Assembly: GCF_001904655.1 (NCBI RefSeq) | Contig: NZ_MRCC01000001.1 | Span: forward strand, 124,001-188,000 | Length of the DNA: 64,000 nt | Source of the DNA: Chroogloeocystis siderophila 5.2 s.c.1 | Lineage (GTDB): Bacteria; Cyanobacteriota; Cyanobacteriia; Cyanobacteriales; Chroococcidiopsidaceae | Direction of reading: 5' to 3' | Notes under the pieces: generated by a model | Database searches by the model: none | What the model was told of the DNA's origin: nothing | The model's input: the letters and a program-made list of their open reading frames with translations, nothing else | Program-made: the position numbers and the translations under genes | In this document: positions 1 through 7,582 of the stretch, piece by piece | How the letters are laid out: every line of letters starts with the position of its first letter | How positions within the stretch are numbered: the stretch's first letter is position 1

Positions 1-10
1 TCCCCTACTT

Positions 11-35
11 TTGATTTTTAAGATTTAAAAATCAA
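11..35. repeat. AT-rich perfect palindrome
   Basis: An 11-base arm (TTGATTTTTAA) is followed after three bases by its exact reverse complement. It lies upstream of the first gene and could be part of the end of a transcript outside the window. It has no GC-rich stem, so a terminator call would be weak. Confidence 0.4.
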
Positions 36-86
36 GATGAAATAATTAATTTTAAGTAGCAGTTAAAATAAGTTATGTAAAGGGAA

Positions 87-1025
87 ATGAATAACCAAAA
101 GTTTTTACTCAGAGATGAATCTATGCGAAGCCATAACCGTATAGATGCACTACTGGAAAAACTAAAGAGTAAGTTAAGTAACTTCGTTGTTTTGAATAAC
201 CAAGGCAAAATATTTGCTACGGTAATAGATCTAAAACTAGACAAAAATAAACAAATTAATTTAGTTTTATTGTTAAAAGATTTACAAAAGACTCATCCAG
301 TTTTATTAGTAAGTAAGTTGGTTCAGAGAATAGATCCAATAAATAAGACTGTTTTGGTAAATATCAGTCCAGAAGAAAGTGAAAATTTACCACAATGTAA
401 AGCTACAGGAAGATCGACAATGGAATTTCCAGAAAATAATAATAATCCCGTTCCACCTGTAAATACAACAGAGTATACTGCTATGACATCAAGTAGCAGT
501 GAAACTCGTGAAGGTGCAGTAGTCGTGGCTGAGTCTACATCAAGTAGTCCAGAAGGATTAGCAGATGAAATTATTCGCTTGCTTGGCGAAAGAGTCATTG
601 TTGACCGCAACAAACGCAAAGTTGGCGAAGTCATTGTCCGGAAAGAAATAGAAACTCGGATGGTAGAAATTCCCGTAAGACGAGAAAAACTTATCGTAGA
701 ACAAGTCAGCCCAGAGCGCAAACAACTTGCAGAAATAGAGCTAGGACAACAAGAACTGACGGGAATTGAGTTGCGCGAAGGAGAAGTAAACCAATTAACA
801 CAATCATTTGGTACAAAAATAGGATCGGTTAATGGTTTGACAGTAAGTGGAGAATTTGATTCACCTAAAATTGCTAGCTTATTATTGAATGCGATCGCAC
901 TCGAACGTCGTCAAGGATGTAAAAAAGTGCGTATAGAAATTGTTGTCGAAGACGCTGAACGCCAAAAAACATACCAAGAATGGTTCGAGCGTGCTTCGGG
1001 CAAACCAAAAGTTGAAGCCTCGTAA
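87..1025 (+). CDS. DUF2382 (YsnF/AvaK-type) domain protein
   Basis: Protein of 312 aa with no signal peptide or membrane segment. Residues about 30-95 look like a small beta-rich (PRC-barrel-like) module. Residues 101-160 are a Ser/Thr/Asn/Pro-rich linker. Residues about 163-220 match the DUF2382 pattern, with alternating charged strands (GERVIVDRNKRKVGEVIVRK, then RMVEIPVRREKLIVE). A further conserved-looking C-terminal module covers 240-300. DUF2382 proteins are often stress-related in bacteria, but no biochemical role can be assigned. The ATG at 87 has only a short purine run directly before it, and an in-frame ATG at 123 is an alternative start. A hairpin terminator follows the stop. Confidence 0.8.
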   Translation: MNNQKFLLRDESMRSHNRIDALLEKLKSKLSNFVVLNNQGKIFATVIDLKLDKNKQINLVLLLKDLQKTHPVLLVSKLVQRIDPINKTVLVNISPEESENLPQCKATGRSTMEFPENNNNPVPPVNTTEYTAMTSSSSETREGAVVVAESTSSSPEGLADEIIRLLGERVIVDRNKRKVGEVIVRKEIETRMVEIPVRREKLIVEQVSPERKQLAEIELGQQELTGIELREGEVNQLTQSFGTKIGSVNGLTVSGEFDSPKIASLLLNAIALERRQGCKKVRIEIVVEDAERQKTYQEWFERASGKPKVEAS

Positions 1026-1051
1026 GTTTTTTAGAATTATTAATTTAGACG

Positions 1052-1080
1052 GGACAGGATGTACATCTTGTCCTATTTTT
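1052..1080 (+). terminator. Rho-independent terminator after the DUF2382 gene
   Basis: A 10-bp stem (GGACAGGATG / CATCTTGTCC, one G-U pair) with a TA loop is followed by TATTTTT. It lies 27 nt past the stop codon. Confidence 0.75.
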
Positions 1081-1136
1081 GTGCGAATAAGATATTGAAA
1101 GAGTATTGTTATTAATGTCCTAATTGTATTATTTGA

Positions 1137-1153
1137 GAGGATGTCTGAGAAGT
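1137..1153 (+). mobile_element. Solo IS5-type terminal inverted repeat
   Basis: The 17 bases starting GAGGATGTCTGAG match the left end of the insertion sequence at 42846 with one mismatch, and the preceding trinucleotide TGA fits the TNA target rule. No opposite end or transposase is nearby, so this is a relic or an isolated end. Confidence 0.5.
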
Positions 1154-1162
1154 AATAACATT

Positions 1163-1308
1163 TTACTAAATAAAAACTACAAATCATTTCTCCTCTGCTC
1201 ACACCAGTTGTACGCCACTTCTCTCAACGGGGAGAACCTCCGCACGGCGCAGGCTTCTGAAGCTGCCTATTTTATAGTAACCTTCAAAGTGACATGGTAT
1301 AAGATGCT
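1163..1308. repeat. Dispersed repeat, copy 1 (second copy near 54036)
   Basis: Segments here (AAATAAAAACTACAAATCAT, TTTCTCCTCTGC, and CTGCCTATTT through CAAAGTGACATGG) recur in the same order at about 54036-54117. This copy carries an extra insert of about 55 nt that is itself GC-rich repeat-like sequence. Confidence 0.6.
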
Positions 1309-1341
1309 GGAGATAGCCCCCTAAATCACCCAAAAATAGGG

Positions 1342-1415
1342 GAGATGAACTTTATAGAACTCCTAGAAAAGTTCATCTCTGTGGACTTTGTTTATGTAGT
1401 GGCGAATTCATTCGC
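1342..1415. repeat. Two hairpins; the second belongs to a family also seen at 4294
   Basis: GAGATGAACTTT (1342-1353) pairs perfectly with AAAGTTCATCTC (1368-1379). It is followed by GTGGACTTTGTTT and the palindrome GCGAATTCATTCGC (1402-1415). The same order, GTGGACTT-GTTT then GCGAATTTATTCGC, occurs at 4305-4347. Confidence 0.55.
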
Positions 1416-1446
1416 ACTCGCATCGATACCGCACATATCCAATACA

Positions 1447-1485
1447 AAAAATAAGGGTAATTCTAGTTAGTTCTAAAATTACCCT
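1447..1485 (-). terminator. Rho-independent terminator after ftsH
   Basis: On the minus strand a 9-bp stem (AGGGTAATT / AATTACCCT at 1477-1485 and 1454-1462) is followed by TTATTTTTTG. It lies about 45 nt past the ftsH stop. Confidence 0.65.
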
Positions 1486-1531
1486 AAGTTAATTAAATTT
1501 CTAGCTGGTTAGCTAAGGTAGCTGCTATAAA

Positions 1532-3370
1532 TTAAGCGAAAGCAGCAGTTTTAACGTCGCTATTAGCTAGTAGTTCTTGCAATTCCTCAGCGTCTACAGT
1601 TTCTTTATCAATCAGCATTTGTGCCAGCTGATCGAGAATATGACGGTTGCTGACAAGAACTTCCTTCGCGCGGCGATAAGCAACTTCTACTAATTCACGA
1701 ACTTCGTCATCAATTGCTGCTGCTGTTTCTTCTGAGAAATCGCGTTCAGCAACGATATCGCGACCAAGGAACATATTGCCTTGTTGACGACCTAAGGCGA
1801 CAGGACCTAAGCGATCGCTCATCCCAAAGCGCGTTACCATTTGACGTGCAACGCGAGCCACTTGCTGTAAGTCATTAGAAGCACCTGTTGTGACTTCTTC
1901 CTCACCAAAGATGATTTCTTCAGCAATACGACCGCCCAAAGCTACCGCCATTTGGTTTTCTAGGTAGGAACGGCTGTAGAGTCCCGTTTCCATGCGGTCT
2001 TCACTTGGGGTAAACCAAGTTAAACCACCGGCGCGACCGCGCGGAATAATGCTAATTTTCTGTACAGGGTCGTAATCAGGCATTAAAGCACCAACCAACG
2101 CATGACCAGCTTCGTGGTAGGCTACTAGAGTTTTGCGCTTTTCGCTCATCACGCGGTCTTTCTTCTCTGGACCTGCCAAGACGCGGTCAATTGCATCGTT
2201 GACTTCATCCATCGAAATTTCCGTTAGATTGCGGCGTGCAGCTAAAATCGCGGCTTCGTTCAACAAGTTCGATAAATCTGCGCCTGTAAAGCCAGGAGTA
2301 CGACGCGCAATCTTTTCGACATCAACATCCTTCGCTAAAGTCTTACCACGCGCGTGAACTTTCAGAATTTCAACTCTTCCAGCGTAGTCAGGACGATCGA
2401 CAACAACTTGACGGTCAAAACGACCTGGGCGCAATAATGCAGCATCAAGGACATCAGGACGGTTCGTTGCTGCGATGATGATAATACCTGTGTTCCCCTC
2501 AAAACCATCCATTTCGGTCAGCAACTGGTTGAGGGTTTGTTCGCGTTCGTCGTTACCGCCGCCTAAGCCAGCACCGCGCTGACGACCAACGGCGTCAATT
2601 TCATCGATAAACACGATACAAGGTGCGTTAGCTTTCGCTTGTTCAAACAAGTCGCGCACGCGGGAAGCACCAACACCCACGAACATTTCGACGAATTCCG
2701 AACCTGAAATCGAGAAGAACGGAACGCCTGCTTCTCCCGCAACTGCACGCGCGAGTAGAGTTTTACCCGTTCCTGGCGGTCCTACGAGTAGCACACCTTT
2801 AGGAATTTTTGCCCCGACTGCGGTGAAGCGGTCAGCATTTTTCAGAAAGTCTACAACTTCGTTGAGTTCTAGCTTGGCTTGATCGATACCTGCAACGTCA
2901 CCAAAGGTTACTTGGGTTTGTGGTTCCATCTGAACTCTGGCTTTGGATTTACCAAAGTTCATCGCTTGGCTACCAGGACCATTTTGCGCGCGCCGCAGTA
3001 AGAAAAATAAACCAACTAAAAGTAGTGCTGGTACAAATAAACTGCTTAATGCCCTAAACCAGAAGCCATCATCGGTTTGTGGCAAAACAGAGATATCTAC
3101 TTGATTTCTAGTCAGAATATTGATTAAGTCAGGGTCGTTTGGTAAGTTTACGACTCGTTTTTCACCGTCTAGAGGTGTGACTAAGGCTCGCGTGCGGTCT
3201 GCACTTAGGCTAACTCGCTCAACTCTGCCTTGTTCTACTTCTTGAATAAATTGACTGTAACGCCATGTCTCTCGACTTTGGGGTTGTCTATCGAAGAACG
3301 CTGTTCCTAGCGCAACGACAACAACCGCAAGCAGTGCGTACAGCCCCGCGTTTCTCCACCGTTTATTCAC
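1532..3370 (-). CDS. ftsH: ATP-dependent zinc metalloprotease FtsH
   Basis: Membrane AAA+ protease of 612 aa, the usual length for the family. A TM segment spans about residues 8-25, a periplasmic/lumenal domain about 30-105, and a second TM about 109-126. The AAA+ module has Walker A GPPGTGKT (197-204), Walker B FIDEIDA and the arginine-finger region RPGRFDR (about 314-320). The protease domain has the zinc motif HEAGH (419-423). Cyanobacteria carry several FtsH paralogues, some of which repair photosystem II by degrading damaged D1; which paralogue this is cannot be settled by eye. It is transcribed alone, convergent with the DUF2382 gene, and followed by its own terminator. Confidence 0.97.
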   Translation of the reverse strand: MNKRWRNAGLYALLAVVVVALGTAFFDRQPQSRETWRYSQFIQEVEQGRVERVSLSADRTRALVTPLDGEKRVVNLPNDPDLINILTRNQVDISVLPQTDDGFWFRALSSLFVPALLLVGLFFLLRRAQNGPGSQAMNFGKSKARVQMEPQTQVTFGDVAGIDQAKLELNEVVDFLKNADRFTAVGAKIPKGVLLVGPPGTGKTLLARAVAGEAGVPFFSISGSEFVEMFVGVGASRVRDLFEQAKANAPCIVFIDEIDAVGRQRGAGLGGGNDEREQTLNQLLTEMDGFEGNTGIIIIAATNRPDVLDAALLRPGRFDRQVVVDRPDYAGRVEILKVHARGKTLAKDVDVEKIARRTPGFTGADLSNLLNEAAILAARRNLTEISMDEVNDAIDRVLAGPEKKDRVMSEKRKTLVAYHEAGHALVGALMPDYDPVQKISIIPRGRAGGLTWFTPSEDRMETGLYSRSYLENQMAVALGGRIAEEIIFGEEEVTTGASNDLQQVARVARQMVTRFGMSDRLGPVALGRQQGNMFLGRDIVAERDFSEETAAAIDDEVRELVEVAYRRAKEVLVSNRHILDQLAQMLIDKETVDAEELQELLANSDVKTAAFA

Positions 3371-3458
3371 CGAGGTTAATCCTCCTAATTTAATGTGCGA
3401 GGGCGCTTTTATGGGAATTGTTAACTATTCTTAATCTACATTAATTTTTGACTAGTTG

Positions 3459-4253
3459 TCATGCTATGTAAAGTTGTCGCAGTAGCTTGAGACTAGAGTG
3501 GTAGGGATTGTACGTCTTTTGGATGACTTCTCCATGCTGTTTTATCACCGTATGGATCGGAATCACTTGCACAACGCTATTAGAGTAGGCGATCGCCTCA
3601 AACGTATCGACTGCATCTACAAACCAAGGTTCCTCTTGAACTGGACAATGCTGTTTTATCCATTCTAATAGTTGCGATCGCGCAATTCCTGGCAGTATTC
3701 CCGCGGATAATGGTGGTGTCCACCAACAGTTATCGCGCCACCCCCATAAATTCCCCGTACTCGTCTCTAACCAATTTCCCTGTTCATCAACTAAGATGGC
3801 TTCCTCGGCTGAGTGTTGCTGTGCTGCTAATTTAGCTAACCACGGCGAGAGATAGTTTCCTGTCTTATGCAAGGGTAAGGATCTTTCATAATTTGTTGCA
3901 ATCCAAGCTTTGACCCCATATTTTTGTTTTTTTGTCAAGTCTCTAGGTAGATGTCTTCCTGTAATTAATTCGCAGCCATTAGGCAAAATGGTAATTCTGA
4001 GAACGGGAAAGTGTGAGATTAAGCTAAGTGCACCTTGCTGAATTTGTTCCCAATTAGGGAGTTGCCAACCGAATGTTTCGATACTATGACGCAGGCGATC
4101 GCAGTGGGCTTGCCAATTGGTGAGGGGATGAGCGAGTGATTGATGATAGACTCGCAGCGTTGTAAATACAGTTGCGCCGTAGAGTAGACCAGGATCGTCA
4201 ATTGCTAATTCTATTGTGTTGCTTTGGATTAATTTACCGCTATACCAATAAAT
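3459..4253 (-). CDS. pabC: Aminodeoxychorismate lyase-like class IV aminotransferase (no standard start codon)
   Basis: The open frame is uninterrupted and encodes about 264 aa of fold-type IV PLP enzyme. The N-terminal part contains the family-typical stretch AIDDPGLLYGATVFTT, the middle has the likely PLP lysine in LPLHKTGNYL (about residue 130), and later come DEQGNWLETSTGNLW and the SAGILPGIARSQLL motif. Members convert 4-amino-4-deoxychorismate to p-aminobenzoate for folate synthesis, or transaminate branched-chain/D-amino acids; pabC is the closest guess. The frame closes at a TAA just upstream of codon 1, and no ATG, GTG or TTG occurs until a TTG at 3986, inside the conserved domain. 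Translation would therefore have to begin at an ATT (4253) or another rare codon, or the gene has lost its start. Confidence 0.75.
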   Translation of the reverse strand: MYWYSGKLIQSNTIELAIDDPGLLYGATVFTTLRVYHQSLAHPLTNWQAHCDRLRHSIETFGWQLPNWEQIQQGALSLISHFPVLRITILPNGCELITGRHLPRDLTKKQKYGVKAWIATNYERSLPLHKTGNYLSPWLAKLAAQQHSAEEAILVDEQGNWLETSTGNLWGWRDNCWWTPPLSAGILPGIARSQLLEWIKQHCPVQEEPWFVDAVDTFEAIAYSNSVVQVIPIHTVIKQHGEVIQKTYNPYHSSLKLLRQLYIA

Positions 4254-4293
4254 GTTAGTTTACCCCATACATTAAATATTTATTTTTGCATTT

Positions 4294-4354
4294 AGTCCAC
4301 CTTCGTGGACTTAGTTTTCAAGGTTTTCCAGCCGCGAATTTATTCGCTGGGCTG
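4294..4354. repeat. Paired hairpins, dispersed repeat family
   Basis: AGTCCAC-CTTC-GTGGACT (4294-4311) is followed by a second stem, GCGAAT-TT-ATTCGC (4334-4347), framed by CAGC/GCTG. A degenerate relative lies at 1379-1415. It sits just after the 4356 gene's stop and has no T-run, so it is a repeat rather than a clear terminator. Confidence 0.55.
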
Positions 4355-4355
4355 T

Positions 4356-5150
4356 TTAATCTTCTTTTGGTGGTTTTACTTGTACGACTTTTTCAGGGGA
4401 GATTGAAACTTCACCGCCCAGCGCTTGAATGCGGCGAATTGCTAAGTCACGCGTTGCTGCATCAACTGGGTTACTCAGAACCATTGTCCAAGCACCAACT
4501 TGTGCTGATTTACTTTTGGGGTTGCGCGAGAGAAACTCTGCTGTTTTCTGAGAAATTGCTGCAACTTGTTTGCTTTCTTCATCAGCGTAAACACTTGCCC
4601 ACTGTGCTGCGGTTGTAAATGATTGCTGCGCAGCGGTGGAATCTCCTAGAAACAACAATTCATCAATTCCTTTGTAACGCCAAATATAATAAGATTTTTG
4701 CGGTACAGTCGGAGAAAGCAGTTTTAAATTTCGATTCATTAAAGCGATCGCACGCTCTGGCATGCCTGCATAAAGTGAGGTGCTAGAAGAAAGAAATAAG
4801 TAGGCTTGTAGAAAGCGTGGATCGCGTTCTAAGATAATTTCAAAATATTCAGGGCTTAGGCTATAGCCTGTTTGCGGACGAACTTCATCATCGCCAAAAT
4901 ATTGAAGAAAGTTTAAAAATACCCAGTTTGCTATGAGATTATCAAAGCCAAAACTAGGAATTTTTCTTAATAAATTCAGTCGCACTTTTTCAGCTTTAGT
5001 CTCTCTTATTAGATCTTTTTCAGTAAGCGGTTCGCGTGTAGTTAACTGATTCAATTGAGGTACTTGCAGTGAAATAACTCCAAATATGCACAAAAGTACG
5101 ACAATAAATGCAACTAATGATTCTTGATATCTCCGTAGTGCAGTAAACAT
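4356..5150 (-). CDS. Conserved cyanobacterial membrane-anchored TPR-like protein
   Basis: Protein of 264 aa. One N-terminal hydrophobic segment (about residues 12-30) suggests an anchor or uncleaved signal. The rest is helical and TPR-like; the section around 100-190 (EYFEIILERDPRFLQAYLFL, then YIWRYKGIDELLFLGD) resembles TPR helices. No catalytic motif is visible. It lies between pabC and cimA on the same strand but with gaps of about 80-100 nt, so an operon is possible but not shown. Function unknown. Confidence 0.75.
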   Translation of the reverse strand: MFTALRRYQESLVAFIVVLLCIFGVISLQVPQLNQLTTREPLTEKDLIRETKAEKVRLNLLRKIPSFGFDNLIANWVFLNFLQYFGDDEVRPQTGYSLSPEYFEIILERDPRFLQAYLFLSSSTSLYAGMPERAIALMNRNLKLLSPTVPQKSYYIWRYKGIDELLFLGDSTAAQQSFTTAAQWASVYADEESKQVAAISQKTAEFLSRNPKSKSAQVGAWTMVLSNPVDAATRDLAIRRIQALGGEVSISPEKVVQVKPPKED

Positions 5151-5232
5151 TAGATTAATACAAGTAAATAAGCGAAAACAAATATAATTTCAAACCTGGT
5201 GAGTGGAGGAAATGACATTTGTTAACAATTAC

Positions 5233-6873
5233 TTATGACCCATTACCCATTACCATGTTAAATGCCGCCTCCGTAGATGAATACAATAACAACCCATATT
5301 CTAATCCTTCTACAACGGCTTGATAAGAGGCTGCCAAAATATTCGTAGAAACACCGACAGTTGTCCAACGTTGATGTTGACTCCGTGATTCTACTAAGAC
5401 GCGAGTTTTAGCGGAAGTGCCGCTATGTTCGTCGAGAATTCGTACTTTGTAGTCGGAAAGTTCAAATTCAGCAATTTGTGGGTAGAAATTGACTAACGCT
5501 TTACGCAAAGCTACATCCAACGCGGCTACTGGACCATTACCTTCTGCGGCTTCTAGAATATCTTGACCGTTGACTGTGACTTTTACTGTTGCTAACGCAC
5601 CGCTATTTTGTTGTTCAATTCCTGATACTAAATCGCAGTGAACCTGAAAGCCTTTAATTGTAAAAAACTGCTGGCGTTTTCCTAAAGCTTCGCGCATTAA
5701 TAAGTCAAAGCTAGCTTCAGCAGCTTCAAATTGATAGCCTTGGCTTTCCAGGTTTTTGAGATGTTGTAAAATTTGACGAGCAGCAGGGTTTTGTTTATCA
5801 AGTTCAATGCCAAACGTACGCGCTTTAGCGATGACATTACTCAATCCTGCTTGATCGGAAATGATAATACGGCGACTATTACCAACTTGTTCGGGTGGAA
5901 TATGTTCATAAGTTAATGGATTGCGTTCAACCGCAGAAACGTGAATACCGCCTTTATGTGCAAATGCTGAACGTCCGACAAACGGTGCATGATCGTCTGG
6001 TGCAAGATTGACAACTTCGCTAATGAAGCGACTTGTTTGGGCTAGTTGGGCAAGTTGTTCGGCTTGAATACACGAGTAGCCTAATTTTAATTGTAGGTTG
6101 GGAATCAGCGAACACAAGTTAGCATTACCGCAACGTTCGCCATAACCATTGATCGTGCCTTGTACCATTCTCGCACCTTCGAGGACACCGGCGATCGCAT
6201 TTGCTACCGCAGTATCAGAATCGTTGTGTGTATGGATACCAATTTGCGGCGAGTTGCGATCGCCGACAACTTCCACAACATTTTTAACAATTGCGCCGAC
6301 TTCGTGCGGTAGAGTACCGCCATTCGTATCACATAGTACAAGCCATTCCGCACCGGCTGCGATCGCCGTACGTAAGGTTTCTAAAGCATATTCGCGATTG
6401 TACTTAAAGCCATCAAACCAGTGTTCAGCATCGTAAATGACGCGGCGTCCTTGGCTGCGCAGGTACGCAATTGTATCCTGAATCATCGCCAAGTTTTCGT
6501 TGAGGCTCGTTTTTAAGCCTTCGGTAACGTGCAAATCCCACGATTTACCGAAAATAGTCACCCAGCGCGTTCCAGCTGAGAGAATTGCTTGTAAAAGTGG
6601 ATCTTCGGCGGCGGGAATATGCGGACGACGGGTAGAACAAAACGCTACAATTTCTGCTTGCTGAAGTGGTTCTTCTTGTAATTGCCAGAAAAATTGTACA
6701 TCCTTAGGATTTGCTCCAGGCCAACCACCTTCAATAAAGGGTATCCCTAATTGATCTAACCTACGGGCAATTCGTAGTTTGTCTTCAATTGACACCGATA
6801 GTCCCTCGCGCTGAGTACCATCGCGTAATGTCGTGTCATAAATCCAAAGTCGATTTGAGGAATTTGCATTCAT
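5233..6873 (-). CDS. cimA: (R)-citramalate synthase
   Basis: Protein of 546 aa from the LeuA/HMGL family. It would condense pyruvate with acetyl-CoA to citramalate for threonine-independent isoleucine synthesis. The TIM barrel has DTTLRDGTQ (13-21), the metal-binding HTHND (214-218) and NGYGERCGNANL (242-253). The C-terminal region (about 400-530) is the LeuA-type regulatory domain. The barrel sequence fits the CimA-type branch better than plain LeuA, but isopropylmalate or homocitrate synthase activity cannot be excluded by eye. The last residues (VMGNGS) are encoded by a short dispersed repeat of GGTAATGGG units. Transcribed divergently from the ferredoxin gene. Confidence 0.9.
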   Translation of the reverse strand: MNANSSNRLWIYDTTLRDGTQREGLSVSIEDKLRIARRLDQLGIPFIEGGWPGANPKDVQFFWQLQEEPLQQAEIVAFCSTRRPHIPAAEDPLLQAILSAGTRWVTIFGKSWDLHVTEGLKTSLNENLAMIQDTIAYLRSQGRRVIYDAEHWFDGFKYNREYALETLRTAIAAGAEWLVLCDTNGGTLPHEVGAIVKNVVEVVGDRNSPQIGIHTHNDSDTAVANAIAGVLEGARMVQGTINGYGERCGNANLCSLIPNLQLKLGYSCIQAEQLAQLAQTSRFISEVVNLAPDDHAPFVGRSAFAHKGGIHVSAVERNPLTYEHIPPEQVGNSRRIIISDQAGLSNVIAKARTFGIELDKQNPAARQILQHLKNLESQGYQFEAAEASFDLLMREALGKRQQFFTIKGFQVHCDLVSGIEQQNSGALATVKVTVNGQDILEAAEGNGPVAALDVALRKALVNFYPQIAEFELSDYKVRILDEHSGTSAKTRVLVESRSQHQRWTTVGVSTNILAASYQAVVEGLEYGLLLYSSTEAAFNMVMGNGS

Positions 6874-7097
6874 AGGTTGAAACCGGACAAAATTTGAAAC
6901 CTGGAGAAGAGTATTTTAGGAAAATGCCACTACAGAAGGTAAGTTAATCGGTGAAAATAAACGTAACTTAAAAATTGGTAATGAGCGAACTCGCCTTACG
7001 TTGCTTGTAGTGTCCCAAGCAGAACGGTGGTAATTGGTAATTGGAAAGAAAATTTATCAATACATTACCTGTTACCAAACTTGACATTTCCTCAAAA

Positions 7098-7421
7098 GTG
7101 CTAGTAGCTCAAGGAAAGACAATAGTATGCGTTCGCGGCGTTAATTTGCGTCAAGTTTTGCTGCAAAATGAAGTCAACCCTCATGATGGCAACGCTACAA
7201 TTATTAACTGTCGCGGAATAGGTACTTGTGGTACCTGCGCTGTCTTCGTTGAAGGAGAAGTATCAGAAGTTAACTGGCGCGACAAAGCACGACGTTCCCT
7301 TCCTCCCCACGATCCTACAAGAAACTTACGTTTGGCTTGTCAAACTCAAGTGCTAGGAGACGTGAAAGTGAAAAAATTTAATGGTTTTTGGGGACAAGGT
7401 ACAGATATTGTGTGGAGTTGA
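7098..7421 (+). CDS. 2Fe-2S ferredoxin-like protein
   Basis: Plant-type 2Fe-2S domain of about 107 aa. The cluster cysteines are in CRGIGTCGTC plus a later Cys in LACQTQVLGD. It is a small soluble electron carrier; the partner is unknown. The frame is open from a TTG at 7041, but the first 19 codons lie in low-information sequence containing GGTAATT repeats, and starting at the GTG at 7098 gives MLVAQGKTIV, which fits the beginning of this ferredoxin fold. Neither start has a clear Shine-Dalgarno sequence. Confidence 0.85.
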   Translation: MLVAQGKTIVCVRGVNLRQVLLQNEVNPHDGNATIINCRGIGTCGTCAVFVEGEVSEVNWRDKARRSLPPHDPTRNLRLACQTQVLGDVKVKKFNGFWGQGTDIVWS

Positions 7422-7436
7422 GGAAGCAGAGGATAA

Positions 7437-7465
7437 ATAATACTTATGAACTTCTCTTTTACTAA
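7437..7465. repeat. 29-nt dispersed repeat, copy 1
   Basis: ATAATACTTATGAACTTCTC and the next nine bases are identical to 27364-27392. Both copies are preceded by purine-rich GCAGAGG and followed by CACT-rich sequence such as ACTAGCCACT, so the related region extends over about 80 nt. Confidence 0.75.
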
Positions 7466-7582
7466 ACACTAGCCACTAGCTACTAACCATTAATCACTCA
7501 CCTCTCAATTAGCGTTAGTCTAAAGATAAGCACGTGAACTTTTGAAATCGATCCGCAGTAAAGGCAAGTCAGCTTTTTAGCA

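Larger units (their letters stand above)
1026..1531. other. Intergenic region made mostly of repeat debris
   Basis: About 500 nt between two convergent genes. It holds the terminators of both neighbours, a lone insertion-sequence end, a copy of a dispersed repeat and two hairpins, listed separately. A 66-codon plus-strand reading frame here is formed from the repeat debris and is not a credible gene. Confidence 0.7.

Noticed and set aside
892-899. Frequent GCGATCGC octamers throughout
   Set aside because: These are HIP1 sites, a known general feature of cyanobacterial genomes, so not a finding in themselves.
1124-1324. 66-codon open frame on the plus strand
   Set aside because: It consists of the solo IS end and dispersed repeat sequence and has no protein-like conservation.
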